In this document: positions 6,874-14,259 of the stretch, one piece after another
How positions within the stretch are numbered: position 1 is the stretch's first letter
Layout of the letters: the number at the start of each line of letters is the position of its first letter
Origin: an uncultured Gammaproteobacteria bacterium
Lineage (GTDB): Bacteria; Pseudomonadota; Gammaproteobacteria; Arenicellales; UBA868
NCBI GenBank assembly: GCA_913051905.1
Contig: CAJXBY010000054.1
Span: forward strand, 1-14,259
Reading direction: 5' to 3'
DNA: 14,259 nucleotides
Notes under the pieces: generated by a model
What the model was told of the DNA's origin: nothing
Seen by the model: the letters and a program-made list of their open reading frames with translations, nothing else
The model's database searches: none
Position numbers and translations under genes: made by a program

Positions 6874-7758
6874 ATGAAGGCGCCTCACCGTGTACTGGGC
6901 GGTCTGACCATTATGCGGGTGCTGGAAATGGTCACGCCGTTCAAGTGGCAACACTTCTTTCCGGAAACAACGGCGGAAGACTGGGCACCCCACCGGCAAT
7001 GGCTCGAACCCGATGCACTGGACCCGGATACCGATCAGCTGCAGTTCCCCATGCAGAGTTACGTGGTCCGGACGTCCCACCACACCATCCTGATCGACTC
7101 GTGTGTCGGCAATAACAAAGACCGCCCAACACGACCGCACTGGCACCTGAAAACGGACCAGACCTATCTGAACGCACTGGCTGCACATGGGATCGCGCCT
7201 GAAGCAATCGATTTTGTGATGTGCACGCACCTGCACTCTGACCACGTGGGCTGGAACACCCGTCTTGAAAACGGCCGCTGGGTGCCGACTTTTCCGAATG
7301 CACGGTATGTGTTCTCAAGAAAAGAACTCGAGGCTTGGCGGGACGTTGGCCACGAAAAGTTCTCTAGAACGCCTTTTGAAGACAGCGTGCTTCCGGTGCT
7401 CGAGGCCGGGCGTGCCGAACTCGTGGCGGATAACTACGCTCTTGATGATGAAGTTTGGTTATCGCCCACACCGGGCCACACGCCCGGCCACGTGTCGATT
7501 TCGCTGGCCTCAAACGGGGCCAGCGCCGTGATGTGTGGGGATCTCATGCACTCGCCGGTACAGTGCGCTCATCCGGAGTGGACGGCCTGGCCCGACTGGG
7601 ATGCCGAGCAGGCCAAAGAGACCCGAAAGGCGTTTCTTGAGCGTTACTGTGAGACGGGGACACTGGTCTGCACCGCGCATTTTCCGCTGCCCTCGGCTGG
7701 ATACATCGTGCGGGCGGGAGATCAATTCAGGTTCCGGGCCGACGAATCGGTCTGGTAG
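6874..7758 (+). CDS. Metallo-beta-lactamase-fold hydrolase (lactonase-like)
   Basis: A 294-residue member of the MBL superfamily, probably a cytoplasmic hydrolase with two metal ions. Metal-binding residues are easily seen: HLHSDH (H119, H121, D123, H124), PGHTPGH (H202), CGD (D223) and AHFP (H269), spaced as in the subgroup that includes AHL lactonases and related ester or lactone hydrolases. No signal peptide is present. The ATG at 6874 is used; an in-frame ATG at 6913 (residue 14, MRVLEM) is an alternative and neither has a strong ribosome binding site. The gene follows the deformylase after 28 bases and converges on the first LLM gene 44 bases downstream. The substrate cannot be assigned; a lactone or ester, quorum-sensing lactones included, is one possibility. 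Confidence 0.9.
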   Translation: MKAPHRVLGGLTIMRVLEMVTPFKWQHFFPETTAEDWAPHRQWLEPDALDPDTDQLQFPMQSYVVRTSHHTILIDSCVGNNKDRPTRPHWHLKTDQTYLNALAAHGIAPEAIDFVMCTHLHSDHVGWNTRLENGRWVPTFPNARYVFSRKELEAWRDVGHEKFSRTPFEDSVLPVLEAGRAELVADNYALDDEVWLSPTPGHTPGHVSISLASNGASAVMCGDLMHSPVQCAHPEWTAWPDWDAEQAKETRKAFLERYCETGTLVCTAHFPLPSAGYIVRAGDQFRFRADESVW

Positions 7759-7802
7759 CTGTCCAACCGTCAATTTGACCTTCACCCGTTCGGCAGGGGC
7801 GC

Positions 7803-8660
7803 CTAACCGGTCACAATTTCCTTGAAAGTGCGAAGCGTCTGGATCTGGTCGTCGAGATTCGGGGTTCTGTACATCGGATAGAGCATCACGATATCGGCGC
7901 CCAGACGTCGCCAGCCCTCGACACTCGTAGACCACTGATCCGGATCGGCCTCATTCATCCGCAGCCAACCCTCAATACCGAAATCGTCTGGGTCACGCCC
8001 GAATGCCGTCAGGTGTTGACGGAGCATCGCGAGTTTTGATTCGGCCTGTTCGTCCGGGGTGAGGATCGGCATCCAGCCCTGTCCGTAACGAGCCGCGCGC
8101 CTGATCACAGGATCGGAGTCGCCGCCGAACCAGATCGGAATGGGCCGCTGTACCGGCAGCGGTGTGATGTTGACTTCATGGAAGTCATGAAAGCGGCCCT
8201 TGAATGTCACCAATTCCTCCGTCCAGAGGCGGTTCATGACCTCGATCTGCTCGGCTTGACGTGCCCCCCGGGTTTTCCAGTCAGAGCCCAGGGCCTGGTA
8301 CTCGACAAAATTCCACCCCACCCCCACACCCAGGCGCAGCCGTCCCCCGCACAGCACGTCGACTTCAGCCGCCTGTTTGGCCACGAGGCCTGTCTGCCGC
8401 TGTGGCAGAATCAGGACGCCGCTGGTGAGGTGGATTCTTGTGGTCACTGCAGCGAGAAAACCCAGGGTCACAAAAGTCTCGTGAAACGGGTCCTGCTCGT
8501 TATATCGGGGTGTCCAGCCATCGCGCCCGGTCGCCCCGAAGACGTGATCGGGTACTTCTATATGAGAAAACCCGAGATCTTCGGCTGCCTGGGCCCAGTC
8601 GCGAATCTTCGCGGGATCGGTGCCGATGTCGCGGGTGGGGTAGAGGGCGCTGATTTCCAT
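7803..8660 (-). CDS. LLM-class oxidoreductase, probable F420-dependent type (LLM-1)
   Basis: A 285-residue single-domain TIM-barrel protein of the luciferase-like monooxygenase superfamily. These enzymes use reduced FMN or F420 for oxygenation or hydride transfer. It resembles the shorter subgroup often annotated as probable F420-dependent oxidoreductases: VPDHV near the N-terminus (36-40), TSGVLILPQR with VAKQAAEVD in the middle, CGGRLRLGVGVGW at about 104-116, and the phosphate-binding GGDSDPVIRRAARYGQGW region. Whether F420 or FMN is used cannot be decided from sequence, and no F420 synthesis gene is in this window. The start codon at 8660 lies 12 bases after the stop of the second LLM gene, so the two form an operon on the minus strand with this gene second. 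Confidence 0.9.
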   Translation of the reverse strand: MEISALYPTRDIGTDPAKIRDWAQAAEDLGFSHIEVPDHVFGATGRDGWTPRYNEQDPFHETFVTLGFLAAVTTRIHLTSGVLILPQRQTGLVAKQAAEVDVLCGGRLRLGVGVGWNFVEYQALGSDWKTRGARQAEQIEVMNRLWTEELVTFKGRFHDFHEVNITPLPVQRPIPIWFGGDSDPVIRRAARYGQGWMPILTPDEQAESKLAMLRQHLTAFGRDPDDFGIEGWLRMNEADPDQWSTSVEGWRRLGADIVMLYPMYRTPNLDDQIQTLRTFKEIVTG

Positions 8661-8672
8661 TGTACAGCCTGG

Positions 8673-9737
8673 CTAGGCAGCCGCCTTGTCACGGAAGGCT
8701 GGGATGACCTCTTTGGCGAATAGACGAAGGCTGTTCAGAGTCTTCTCGACCCCGTAGTAAGGCGGATAGTGCAGTACTAAAGATGTGATGCCGGTGGCCG
8801 CGCGCAGTTCCTGAAGTCGCCGGATCACCGTGTCTGGACTCCCGTGCAGCAGGGTGGTTGCCGCCAGCTCATCGTAGTCGAGTTCCCCACCCTGGTCTTT
8901 TTCCGAGACGGTACCAAGATAACCGGCCGCATTCTTGGCCATGAAGTTTTTGATATGGTGGACGAGGCCTGCAGCGCTGTCTTCCTTGGCTTTGGCGTCT
9001 GTCTCGGCAACGTACACCCATCGAGCCTGATCAACGTGGCCACAGGCAGGATTGCCCTGCCACTTTTCGGGCGCGTCTTTCAGGGCATCCCGGTAATAGG
9101 CGGTCTGGGCAGCAATCTTGTCGAATCCAGGCAGGGTAGAGAGCATCAGGCCGCAGCCGTGTCGTGCCGCTGCGCCGATCGAACGGTCGGTCCCGGCAGC
9201 GAGATAAAGAGGCACGTGGGGTTCCTGTATGCTGGCGGGGAAAATCTCGTAATCTCCCGACACGTCGACATTGAAATAGCTGCCATGGTGCTGGATGCGG
9301 CGGTTGTGTAATGCATCGAGAACAATTTCCAGTGCCTCCTCCTGAATGTCCCGGCGCTCATCAAAAGACACCCCCATGCCTTCAAACTCGTAAGGTCGAT
9401 AACCTGAGCCCAATCCAAGAATGAAGCGACCCTTGCTCAGGATGTCTGCAAACGCAGCATTCTCGACCACCCGCACCGGGTTGTATAGCGGCAGGGTCAT
9501 GACGGCTGTACCCAGTCTGATGTGCTGTGTCTGCGCGGCAAGGTACCCGATGTAAGTGAAAGGATCAGGCAGGATACCGTAACTGTTACTGAAATGATGT
9601 TCAGCGATCCAGGCAATGTCGTACCCCAGGCGATCAGCTTCAAGGATTTCAGCCGTGACCCGGGCGTGCACCTCGCGGTGCGGATAGGGTTCTTTGTCGA
9701 CGTGCGGATGCGATGTGAATAGGACACCGAATTTCAT
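8673..9737 (-). CDS. LLM-class flavin-dependent oxidoreductase, luciferase-like (LLM-2)
   Basis: A 354-residue TIM-barrel flavoprotein close in layout to bacterial luciferase alpha and alkane or amine monooxygenases of that fold. The active-site His motif AEHHF is at residues 45-49, followed by the LGTAVMTLPLYNPVR strand-turn and FILGLGSGYRPYEF. The ATG at 9737 was chosen because GAGGAGG (complement of 9749-9755) lies 11 bases upstream and the protein then starts MKFGVLF as relatives do; an earlier in-frame start at 9770 would add 11 residues. The gene leads a two-gene operon with LLM-1 and is divergent from the DUF1330 gene. The substrate is unknown; an oxygenase partner reductase is not present nearby. 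Confidence 0.92.
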   Translation of the reverse strand: MKFGVLFTSHPHVDKEPYPHREVHARVTAEILEADRLGYDIAWIAEHHFSNSYGILPDPFTYIGYLAAQTQHIRLGTAVMTLPLYNPVRVVENAAFADILSKGRFILGLGSGYRPYEFEGMGVSFDERRDIQEEALEIVLDALHNRRIQHHGSYFNVDVSGDYEIFPASIQEPHVPLYLAAGTDRSIGAAARHGCGLMLSTLPGFDKIAAQTAYYRDALKDAPEKWQGNPACGHVDQARWVYVAETDAKAKEDSAAGLVHHIKNFMAKNAAGYLGTVSEKDQGGELDYDELAATTLLHGSPDTVIRRLQELRAATGITSLVLHYPPYYGVEKTLNSLRLFAKEVIPAFRDKAAA

Positions 9738-9799
9738 GAGTGTGGAGCCTCCTCGGTCCGTGCCAAACACCGGCCTGCCCGACCGTTGGGGGACCGGTT

Positions 9800-9854
9800 C
9801 TCAAATCAGGGGAGTCGGCCTCATTAGAGCACAGCCAGAAGATGCGCTCAAATC
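9800..9854. repeat. Short direct and inverted repeats in divergent LLM-2/DUF1330 region
   Basis: CTCAAATC occurs as a direct repeat at 9800-9807 and 9847-9854. A 7-bp inverted repeat GAAGATG (9838-9844) and CATCTTC (9864-9870) with a 19-base spacer overlaps the second copy. The arrangement lies in the middle of the 226-bp divergent region where both promoters are expected. It could contribute to regulator binding, but the elements are short. Confidence 0.3.
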
Positions 9855-9900
9855 GGTTCCGGTCATCTTCCCAGTACTCTGGTACGGCCGTCGATCAGAG

Positions 9901-9922
9901 GTTTACCTGCGAGCAGGTTATC
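9901..9922. promoter_or_regulatory. Operator-like inverted repeat upstream of DUF1330 gene
   Basis: ACCTGC-GA-GCAGGT (9905-9918) is a perfect 6-bp inverted repeat with a 2-base centre. Extending to 10-base half-sites gives 8 of 10 matching positions. The dyad with a short even spacer is the shape expected for a dimeric repressor such as a TetR or GntR protein. It ends 41 bases before the DUF1330 ATG and faces LLM-2 on the other side. No regulator gene is in the window to pair it with. Confidence 0.45.
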
Positions 9923-9963
9923 GGGTAACTTGAGACGGTAAATGGTTTTTTTGAGGACCACCC

Positions 9964-10398
9964 ATGACCGAGACCTATGTTGATCCAACCCGCGAGGCGT
10001 TCCGCACGTTCCGGTCGCTGAAGAGCCAGGGACCGATCCACATGCTGAATCTTGTCCGGCTTCGGGAGATCGCCCGGTATCCCGCCGGGCATGCACAACG
10101 CAGCGAGTCACTCACGGGGCTCGAGGCCTATCGGTCCTATGGCAGGGAGAGTCATCCGGTATTCACCGCGGTCGGGGGTCGGATCGCCTACAGTGCCGAC
10201 TTCGAGTACACCCTGATTGGCCCGGAAGACGAACAATGGGACATTGTCTTTATTGCCGAATATCCCTCCGGCGATGCGTTTGTCTCCATGATTAAAAATC
10301 CCGACTACCAGAAAGCGGTGGTCCACCGCCAGGCGGCAGTACATGATTCCCGGCTGATCCGGTTGTCACCAAAGCCCGCTGGAGACAGCTTCGGCTGA
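9964..10398 (+). CDS. DUF1330 domain protein
   Basis: A 144-residue protein with the ferredoxin-like alpha/beta layout of DUF1330 (dimeric alpha+beta barrel group). Typical segments are PIHMLNLVR (24-32), GLEAYRSYG (52-60), GGRIAYSADF (71-80), WDIVFIAEYPSGDAF (92-106), MIKNPDY (109-115) and the terminal RQAAVHDSRLI. The molecular function of the family is not established; members often sit next to oxidoreductases and some may be small-molecule-binding or monooxygenase-like barrels. GAGGA at 9953-9957, six bases before the ATG, fixes the start. The gene forms its own unit, divergent from the two-LLM operon and convergent with the MFS transporter gene 45 bases on. Confidence 0.85.
   Translation: MTETYVDPTREAFRTFRSLKSQGPIHMLNLVRLREIARYPAGHAQRSESLTGLEAYRSYGRESHPVFTAVGGRIAYSADFEYTLIGPEDEQWDIVFIAEYPSGDAFVSMIKNPDYQKAVVHRQAAVHDSRLIRLSPKPAGDSFG
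10386..10397 (+). terminator. TTCG-tetraloop hairpin spanning the DUF1330 stop
   Basis: CAGC-TTCG-GCTG forms a 4-bp stem closed by the very stable C(UUCG)G tetraloop and overlaps the DUF1330 stop codon. The gap between the convergent stop codons also holds a second imperfect stem (GGGGTG, loop CCTT, CACTCC at 10435-10450). Neither is followed by a T-run, so intrinsic termination is only possible, not shown. Confidence 0.3.
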
Positions 10399-10443
10399 TC
10401 ACCTTGCTTACCGCAGTTCGAGCTGACCGGAATTGGGGTGCCT

Positions 10444-11787
10444 TCACTCCTGCGCGACTCGCTGGGTTCTGAGCCGCTGGGGCAGTGGAGGTTTTCTCGC
10501 CAGCATAAAAAAGATTGCACCAAAGATGGCGGTGATCGCGAGCGTCGTAAATCCTGACTCATAGCTTCCGCTGCGGTCGGCCATGTAGCCAGCGTAGACC
10601 GGACCGATCGCCATTCCGATCATCACGATCAAGGAGGACCAGCCCATGATCGAACCGAAGTTTGTGGCGCCAAAATAGTCGGCCCGGATCGCCTGCATGA
10701 GTGGGCCTCGGGTACCCCAAGCGACACCGTGCAGTGCGGCGAACCCGACCACCATCCAGATATTCTGTGCGTAGGCGAGAAGTAGCAATCCGGCCGCGTG
10801 AAAAAACATGCACACGCTGACGATGACACGTTTATCGATGCGGTCACCAAGTATTCCAGTGCTGATCAGTCCGACGATCTGCATCGCCGTCATCAGAGAG
10901 ACAATGAGTCCCGCGACGGTCAGTGAATAGCCGAGCTGCCCGTTAACGTGCAGTACCAGGTGCACCATGACCGCCCCGACGATCAGCAGGGAAGTGCCGT
11001 GACCGAGTGACATGAACCAGAAAGCTTTTGTTTTCATGGCCTCGCCGGCGGTAAAGTCGGTTCTGCGAAAACCTGAAGATCCCCTGCGTTTCTGCCCGCC
11101 TACAGGCTGTTCGGTCCGGTCCCGAGGGATTCCGTCGGGTGTTTCGCCGACATGTTCGGGGCGATGATCGATAATCCGGGTCACGGGCCAGGCCACCAGC
11201 AGCACAATAATGCCTGACCCAACGGCAGTCGCCCTCCAGCCATAGGTTTCCAGAGAGTACACCGTGATGGGCACCAGGATACCGCCAAAGGAAAAGCCGA
11301 ACTGTGACAGCGCCAGGGCCTTGGCACGGTGCCGCGTGAACCAGTTGACCAGTGCCACGGTGACTGACAGGAATCCACCCAGACTGGTTCCCAGCGCGAT
11401 GAAAAAGAAATAGACATAGAATTCGATGATCGTGTCGATTCGGCTGAAACCGATCAGTGCAAGACCGAAAATCACGAGCCCCCAGCGGATGACCGCTCTT
11501 GGCCCGTAGCGGTCAACCATCCAGCCCTGTATCGGACCGAGCAGACCGCTCTCAACCCGGGCCAGCGCAAAGGCGCCCGCCATCAGTGCTTTGCTCCAGC
11601 CAAACTCCGCTTCCATGAGCAGAACGTAGGCCCCGAATGCCTGAAAGAAAAGGATTGCACCGGTGAACTGAACTAGACCGCCAGCGCCAACAATCCACCA
11701 GCCCTGAAAGACATGACCCTGTGGTTTTAGGGTGACCTGGATGGAGTTCAGTAGACGTTTCAAGACAGCTCCGCCGTACGGATACAC
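10444..11787 (-). CDS. MFS transporter, oxalate/formate antiporter or monocarboxylate type
   Basis: A 447-residue inner-membrane transporter with 12 predicted helices, resembling the OFA and MCT families that carry small carboxylates. Helix 1 begins around residue 28 (FQGWWIVGAGGLVQF); the loop 2-3 motif is GPIQGWMVDRYGPR (84-97), and the second half repeats it as GILGDRIDKR. A basic, Gly-rich cytoplasmic loop of about 50 residues sits between helices 6 and 7 and ends in the family-typical DFTAGEAMKTKAFWF. The start is taken as GTG at 11787 with AGAGG close upstream; a TTG eight codons later, preceded by GGAG, is an alternative. It is third in a minus-strand series after the dehydrogenase and LLM-3, with 109 bases before it. 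It may import the substrate of those enzymes (inference). Confidence 0.88.
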   Translation of the reverse strand: MYPYGGAVLKRLLNSIQVTLKPQGHVFQGWWIVGAGGLVQFTGAILFFQAFGAYVLLMEAEFGWSKALMAGAFALARVESGLLGPIQGWMVDRYGPRAVIRWGLVIFGLALIGFSRIDTIIEFYVYFFFIALGTSLGGFLSVTVALVNWFTRHRAKALALSQFGFSFGGILVPITVYSLETYGWRATAVGSGIIVLLVAWPVTRIIDHRPEHVGETPDGIPRDRTEQPVGGQKRRGSSGFRRTDFTAGEAMKTKAFWFMSLGHGTSLLIVGAVMVHLVLHVNGQLGYSLTVAGLIVSLMTAMQIVGLISTGILGDRIDKRVIVSVCMFFHAAGLLLLAYAQNIWMVVGFAALHGVAWGTRGPLMQAIRADYFGATNFGSIMGWSSLIVMIGMAIGPVYAGYMADRSGSYESGFTTLAITAIFGAIFFMLARKPPLPQRLRTQRVAQE

Positions 11788-11847
11788 AGGACCTCTTTCC
11801 GACTGTTGTCCGATCCGGTTGTACAGCGGTCTGATCTACAGGCCAGT

Positions 11848-11857
11848 ATCAGCTGAT
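11848..11857. promoter_or_regulatory. 10-bp palindrome in MFS transporter leader
   Basis: ATCAGCTGAT is a perfect palindrome in the 109-bp gap between LLM-3 and the MFS transporter, 60 bases upstream of the transporter start. It could be an operator for a promoter internal to the gene series. A 10-bp palindrome alone is weak evidence. Confidence 0.25.
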
Positions 11858-11896
11858 TGAAGAGTCCGATAGGATCAAACTTCGCCGATTCCGGCA

Positions 11897-12892
11897 TCAG
11901 GCGACCTGGGAAATCGCAAGTTCAGCCGTAATCTCGTAGGATCGCTTTCTGGCCTGGTGCTCGTAAATTTGGGCCGAGATGATCAATTCGTCGGCGCCCG
12001 TGTGTTCTATGAATGCTTCGAGTTGTTGGTGGACCGTTTCAGCTGACCCCACCATCGAGGCAGTCTGCAGTTCTTGAAGCATCATCCTTTCATCTGCGCT
12101 GATCTGGTTCTCGAGGTCTTTGACCGGCGGTGGCAAACGTCCCGGCCGACCGCGGCGCAGGTTGAGCGTCGACTGCTGCGCAGAACTGCGTAGCCATTGT
12201 GCCTCCTCGTTGGTCTCGGCTGCGCAGACGTTGCAACCCAGCATGACATAGGGTTTTCCCAGCTGTGCCGACGGCTGAAAACGTTCGCGGTAGACCTTGA
12301 TGGCATGCATCATGGCAGCCGGTGCAAAATGGGAGGCAAAGGCGTAGGGCAGGCCCAGCGCGGCTGCAAGCGCCGCGCCGTACAGGCTGGAGCCGAGAAT
12401 CCAGATCGGTACTTCCAGGCCGCTCCCCGGAACGGCGGTGATCCGTTGTCCCGGTTCAGGTTGGCCGAAGTAACCCTGCAGTTCTTGTACATCGCGAGGA
12501 AAATCGTCCACATCACCGGTCAGCGTGCGGCGCAGCGCGTAGGCGGTGAACTGATCGGTGCCCGGGGCCCTGCCAAGGCCAAGGTCAATCCGCCCGGGAT
12601 AAAGCGACTCCAGAGTGCCGAACTGCTCCGCGATAACCAGCGGTGCGTGATTGGGTAGCATGATGCCCCCCGATCCGACACGAATCGACCGGGTTCCACC
12701 GGCGATATGACCGATGACCACCGACGTCGCCGCACTAGCGATGCCTGCCATGCCGTGATGTTCGGCAACCCAGTAGCGGTTGAATCCGAGCCGCTCGGCC
12801 TGTTGGGCAAGGTCCAGACTGTTGTGGAGTGCCTGACTGGCGTTGTTGCCCTGGGTAATAGGGGAAAGATCCAGGACAGACAGAGGTACCAT
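11897..12892 (-). CDS. LLM-class flavin-dependent oxidoreductase, group 1 luciferase family (LLM-3)
   Basis: A 331-residue TIM-barrel flavoprotein of the group often annotated as 'luciferase family oxidoreductase, group 1' (MsnO8-like). Visible family segments are LSVLDLSPI at the N-terminus, WVAEHHGM (41-48) with the active-site His, [20 protein letters not shown], and [10 protein letters not shown]. The ATG at 12892 was chosen because relatives begin just before the VLDLSP strand; the frame is open to a TTG at 12931 that overlaps the stop of the upstream dehydrogenase gene and would add 13 residues. No good ribosome binding site is seen for either, so translation may be coupled to the dehydrogenase. 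It differs clearly from LLM-1 and LLM-2, so the three are not recent duplicates. The substrate is unknown. Confidence 0.9.
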   Translation of the reverse strand: MVPLSVLDLSPITQGNNASQALHNSLDLAQQAERLGFNRYWVAEHHGMAGIASAATSVVIGHIAGGTRSIRVGSGGIMLPNHAPLVIAEQFGTLESLYPGRIDLGLGRAPGTDQFTAYALRRTLTGDVDDFPRDVQELQGYFGQPEPGQRITAVPGSGLEVPIWILGSSLYGAALAAALGLPYAFASHFAPAAMMHAIKVYRERFQPSAQLGKPYVMLGCNVCAAETNEEAQWLRSSAQQSTLNLRRGRPGRLPPPVKDLENQISADERMMLQELQTASMVGSAETVHQQLEAFIEHTGADELIISAQIYEHQARKRSYEITAELAISQVA

Positions 12893-12923
12893 GCGGGGAG
12901 TATCGCTGTTCGACCCTAACGCC

Positions 12924-13952
12924 TCAACCAATGACTTCGACCACCAGCTTGCCTTGCTGAGCCGCGCGCTCCAACCGGTCTAGGCCGAGCGTCAGATCAT
13001 CAAGTGGAAATACGGTGTCGATCAACGGTCTAATCAGCTTCCTGCGTGAGGCCTCCAACAGTTGCCGAAATTCTTCCAGACTCCCCATCGTTGAGCCATA
13101 GATGGCGAGCTGCTTGGCAAACAGACGTTGGATGTCAGCCGAAGGATGTCCTCCCGTGGTGGCGCCGCAGGTCACGAGCCGCCCGCCCCGGCACAGAGAC
13201 CGCAGGCTCTCCCCCCAGCTCGATTCACCTACGCTGTCAATGACCATGTCAACGCCTTCACCCCCTGTAATGTCCATAACCTGTCGTGCCACTTTGTCGG
13301 TCTCGTAGTTGATTCCGTAGTCAGCCCCTAGATTCGCTGCCCAGGCCAGCTTTTCCTCGCTGGAGGAGGTCACGATGGTACGTGCACCAATCATTTTCGC
13401 CATCTGTAGACAAGCGGCAGCCACACCGCCGCCCACACCCACGATCAGCACACTCTCTGCTGACTGCAGGGGAGCCTTGCCGAACATCATCCGCCAGGCG
13501 GTCAGATAAGCGACCGGCAGCGCGGCTGCAGACTGGAAGCTCAGATTGTCCGGCTTTGGAACGAAACAGTGCTCAGGCATCGCGATAAATTCGGCGAAGC
13601 TGCCATGGCGGGTCTCACCGGAGATACTGAAACGGCTGCAGTTCGGCTGGTCACCTGCCTCGCAGGCGCGGCAGCGGCCACAGCTGGCCATGGGGTAGAG
13701 CACCACTTCGTCACCGGGTTTCAATCGCGAACCCTGTGGCGCCTCGACGATTTCACCGGCACCGTCCACGCCCAGTACCAGGGGCAGCTCGTGCGATATG
13801 CCGGCGCCGCTGTCCCGCATGTAGAGGTCAACGTGGTTAATAGAAGCAGCATGCACTTTCATGACGGCCTCGCCCGGTGCCGGTTTGGGATCTTCGAATT
13901 GCTCTACTGTGAGGCCTTCGTGGCCGCGCTGGGTCAGTACTGCTGCTTTCAT
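12924..13952 (-). CDS. MDR-family dehydrogenase (zinc-binding ADH-like)
   Basis: A 342-residue medium-chain dehydrogenase/reductase, NAD(P)H-dependent and cytoplasmic. The N-terminal GroES-like domain keeps the four structural-zinc cysteines (C91, C94, C97, C105 in CGRCRAC...NC), but the catalytic-zinc positions are changed: the first Cys is N39 (SINHVD) and the GHE motif is GVDGAG (V62-D63). This mix matches the 'zinc ADH-like' branch near quinone and enoyl reductases, so it may be a reductase and not an alcohol dehydrogenase. The Rossmann fingerprint is IVGVGGGV (170-177). The ATG at 13952 has AAGGA nine bases upstream; the open frame continues to 14066 but lacks family similarity there. 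It heads the minus-strand series with LLM-3 and the MFS transporter and is divergent from the short-chain dehydrogenase. Confidence 0.92.
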   Translation of the reverse strand: MKAAVLTQRGHEGLTVEQFEDPKPAPGEAVMKVHAASINHVDLYMRDSGAGISHELPLVLGVDGAGEIVEAPQGSRLKPGDEVVLYPMASCGRCRACEAGDQPNCSRFSISGETRHGSFAEFIAMPEHCFVPKPDNLSFQSAAALPVAYLTAWRMMFGKAPLQSAESVLIVGVGGGVAAACLQMAKMIGARTIVTSSSEEKLAWAANLGADYGINYETDKVARQVMDITGGEGVDMVIDSVGESSWGESLRSLCRGGRLVTCGATTGGHPSADIQRLFAKQLAIYGSTMGSLEEFRQLLEASRRKLIRPLIDTVFPLDDLTLGLDRLERAAQQGKLVVEVIG

Positions 13953-14170
13953 TTCAGGGATTCCTTCGCACGGGCGGATACTGTCCGGGTACAGGTCTGA
14001 GGTACCCGACCAAGGGCAGCTGGCCGTTGATCGCCGGCTACTGGTCGCCAGGATATTCTGGCACAACTACAGTTCTAAAGGTTTTCTGGTAAGCTGAACG
14101 ACGGCGGCCGGCCGCGCGGGGAACCGCAGCTGCTGCCAAAAATCAGCGGGCGACGACAGGAGCTTACGGC
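13953..14170. promoter_or_regulatory. Divergent promoter region between MDR and SDR genes
   Basis: These 218 bases separate the divergent starts of the MDR and SDR genes and should carry both promoters. I find no convincing sigma-70 or sigma-54 promoter by eye. A 12-bp perfect palindrome, GCGGCCGGCCGC, lies at 14104-14115, and a shorter one, GCAGCTGC, at 14126-14133. An AT-richer patch at about 14066-14095 is the likeliest place for promoter elements. Confidence 0.4.
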
Positions 14171-14259
14171 ATGGATCGACTCAAGGGGAAAGTTGCTGTC
14201 GTCACCGGTGGCGGAGGCGGGATCGGTAGCGCTACCTGCCGCAGATTTGCCGAAGAAGG
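14171..14259 (+). CDS. Short-chain dehydrogenase/reductase, 3'-truncated by window edge
   Basis: Only the first 29 codons are present. They carry the N-terminal beta strand and the nucleotide-binding fingerprint TGGGGGIG (residues 12-19, fitting TGxxxGIG) of classical SDR enzymes, followed by the start of the alpha helix (ATCRRFAEE). The protein would bind NAD(P)H and act as an oxidoreductase; the catalytic Tyr-Lys lies beyond the window. AGGAG at 14158-14162, eight bases before the ATG, supports the start. It is divergent from the MDR gene. Confidence 0.9.
   Translation, partial: MDRLKGKVAVVTGGGGGIGSATCRRFAEE

Noticed and set aside
7769..7779. GTCAA-T-TTGAC inverted repeat between MBL and LLM-1 genes
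   Set aside because: Five-base arms, a one-base centre and no T-run; easily due to chance.
14054..14075. Sigma-54-like TGGCAC upstream of the SDR gene
   Set aside because: There is no GC at the required -12 spacing.
1..14259. CRISPR array, tRNA/rRNA genes, insertion sequences, toxin-antitoxin or phage-defence genes
   Set aside because: None seen on either strand; all sizeable frames are explained by metabolic or transport families.

Overview
The window looks like a piece of chromosome from a moderately GC-rich (high fifties per cent by eye) Gram-negative bacterium, most likely a free-living or host-associated proteobacterium, possibly marine. That assignment is inference: it rests on the gene families (a cupin of the DMSP-lyase type, a Bcr/CflA exporter, several luciferase-like oxidoreductases, acyl-CoA enzymes) and on base composition. 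There is no rRNA, tRNA, CRISPR array, phage gene or transposase.

The 15 protein genes form nine short transcription units that strictly alternate in strand. (1) bases 1-1293, +: 3' part of an acyl-CoA synthetase. (2) 1402-1950, -: cupin of the DMSP-lyase family. (3) 2353-5711, +: Bcr/CflA-type drug exporter, a gamma-glutamyltransferase homologue with an altered substrate pocket, and a RidA-type deaminase. (4) 5763-6206, -: hotdog thioesterase. (5) 6267-7758, +: stand-alone peptide deformylase and a metallo-beta-lactamase-fold hydrolase. (6) 7803-9737, -: two luciferase-like monooxygenase (LLM) family oxidoreductases. (7) 9964-10398, +: DUF1330 protein. (8) 10444-13952, -: MDR-family dehydrogenase, a third LLM oxidoreductase and an MFS transporter of the oxalate/formate-antiporter type. 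(9) 14171-end, +: start of a short-chain dehydrogenase.

Functionally this reads as an accessory metabolic region for uptake or export and stepwise processing of small organic molecules. It has a CoA ligase and a thioesterase, flavin- or F420-dependent oxidoreductases, two NAD(P)-dependent dehydrogenase types, a lactonase-like hydrolase, an Ntn-hydrolase, an enamine deaminase and two transporters. No complete named pathway can be assembled from sequence alone. The tightest couplings are GGT-RidA (28 bp), LLM-LLM (12 bp) and dehydrogenase-LLM (31 bp, or overlapping if the upstream TTG start is used).

Points most worth a second look are: the GGT homologue that keeps the autoprocessing Thr but has lost the glutamate-binding residues; a five-copy heptanucleotide tandem repeat in the leader of the exporter gene; the DMSP-lyase-type cupin with conserved metal and tyrosine residues but an awkward 5' end; and palindromic operator-like sites in the divergent or leader regions at 9901-9922, 11848-11857 and 14104-14115.
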